The position numbers were made by a program, and so were the translations under genes. From the NCBI GenBank assembly GCA_934141605.1, contig CAKPCL010000022.1:1-6331 (forward strand): a stretch of DNA of 6,331 nucleotides, in the 5' to 3' direction. The DNA comes from an uncultured Clostridia bacterium. GTDB lineage: Bacteria; Bacillota; Clostridia; TANB77; CAG-508. This document shows positions 6,299 through 6,331 of the stretch, in pieces. Below the pieces are notes generated by a model that worked only from the letters and a program-made list of their open reading frames with translations, searched no databases and was not told the origin of the DNA. Each line of letters begins with the position of its first letter. Within the stretch, counting starts at the first letter, position 1.

Positions 6299-6331
6299 AT
6301 TCGCAAATCCTTATATTTCAGTATTTTGCTT

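Larger units (their letters stand above)
5891..6331. other. Non-coding region upstream of the par operon
   Basis: Apart from the repeats, hairpin and weak promoter listed separately, I see no gene in these 440 bp. The longest open stretches are about 50 codons or less and lack a ribosome binding site at a usable distance. The right edge (6202-6331) is nearly pure A/T with no recognisable feature beyond the candidate promoter. Confidence 0.6.

Noticed and set aside
1..6331. tRNA, rRNA, CRISPR array, insertion sequence or integrase
   Set aside because: I looked on both strands and found no cloverleaf, no regularly spaced repeat array, no transposase motifs and no recombinase.

Overview
The window is a strongly A+T-rich piece of Bacillota DNA, most likely from a low-G+C member of the Clostridia or a relative. 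All five genes lie on the minus strand. The evidence for this origin is strong AGGAGG-type ribosome binding sites, Arg read mainly as AGA, and a secreted thioester/Cna-B surface protein. A ParA/ParB pair without chromosomal neighbours, beside a large Cna-B adhesin, is a layout I know from integrative conjugative elements (Tn1549/CTn-like) and plasmids of this group. The mobile-element reading is inference, because no relaxase, integrase, replication protein or element end is visible here.

In the direction of transcription (right to left), the window opens with about 440 bp of non-coding DNA (5891-6331). It contains clustered inverted and direct repeats, a possible distant promoter (6270-6298), and an A/U-rich hairpin with a T-run (5910-5940) just before the first gene. 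A tightly packed operon follows: an acidic, helical protein of unknown function (5252-5875), a ParA-type Walker ATPase (4441-5259) and a ParB-family protein (3534-4484). The genes overlap by 8 and 44 nt, so translation is probably coupled. ParA and ParB should act together in stable inheritance of the element, and the first protein is a candidate accessory partner.

Between parB and the next gene (3347-3533) is a repeat-bearing spacer with two copies of TGTTCACACA and four of TTGTAA. It is a possible centromere or operator. Next comes a single-pass membrane protein with a long Glu/Lys/Thr-rich stalk and a small Cys-containing outer domain (2675-3337), with its own candidate promoter and followed by a clear intrinsic terminator (2625-2656).

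The left 2.6 kb is one open reading frame that runs off the window edge: the first 866 residues of a secreted adhesin. It has a signal peptide, a thioester domain (Cys74 with Gln139 in a TQQYIW motif), a linking region, and then five Cna-B/SpaA-type repeats that carry the Lys, Glu and Asn/Asp residues expected for internal isopeptide bonds. The C-terminal anchor lies outside the window. The terminator ends only 9 nt before this gene's ribosome binding site, so expression of the adhesin may depend on read-through or on a promoter inside the preceding gene.

The most interesting points are the terminator placed directly before the adhesin, the repeat cluster after parB, the structured leader of the par operon, and two genes of unknown function in conspicuous places.
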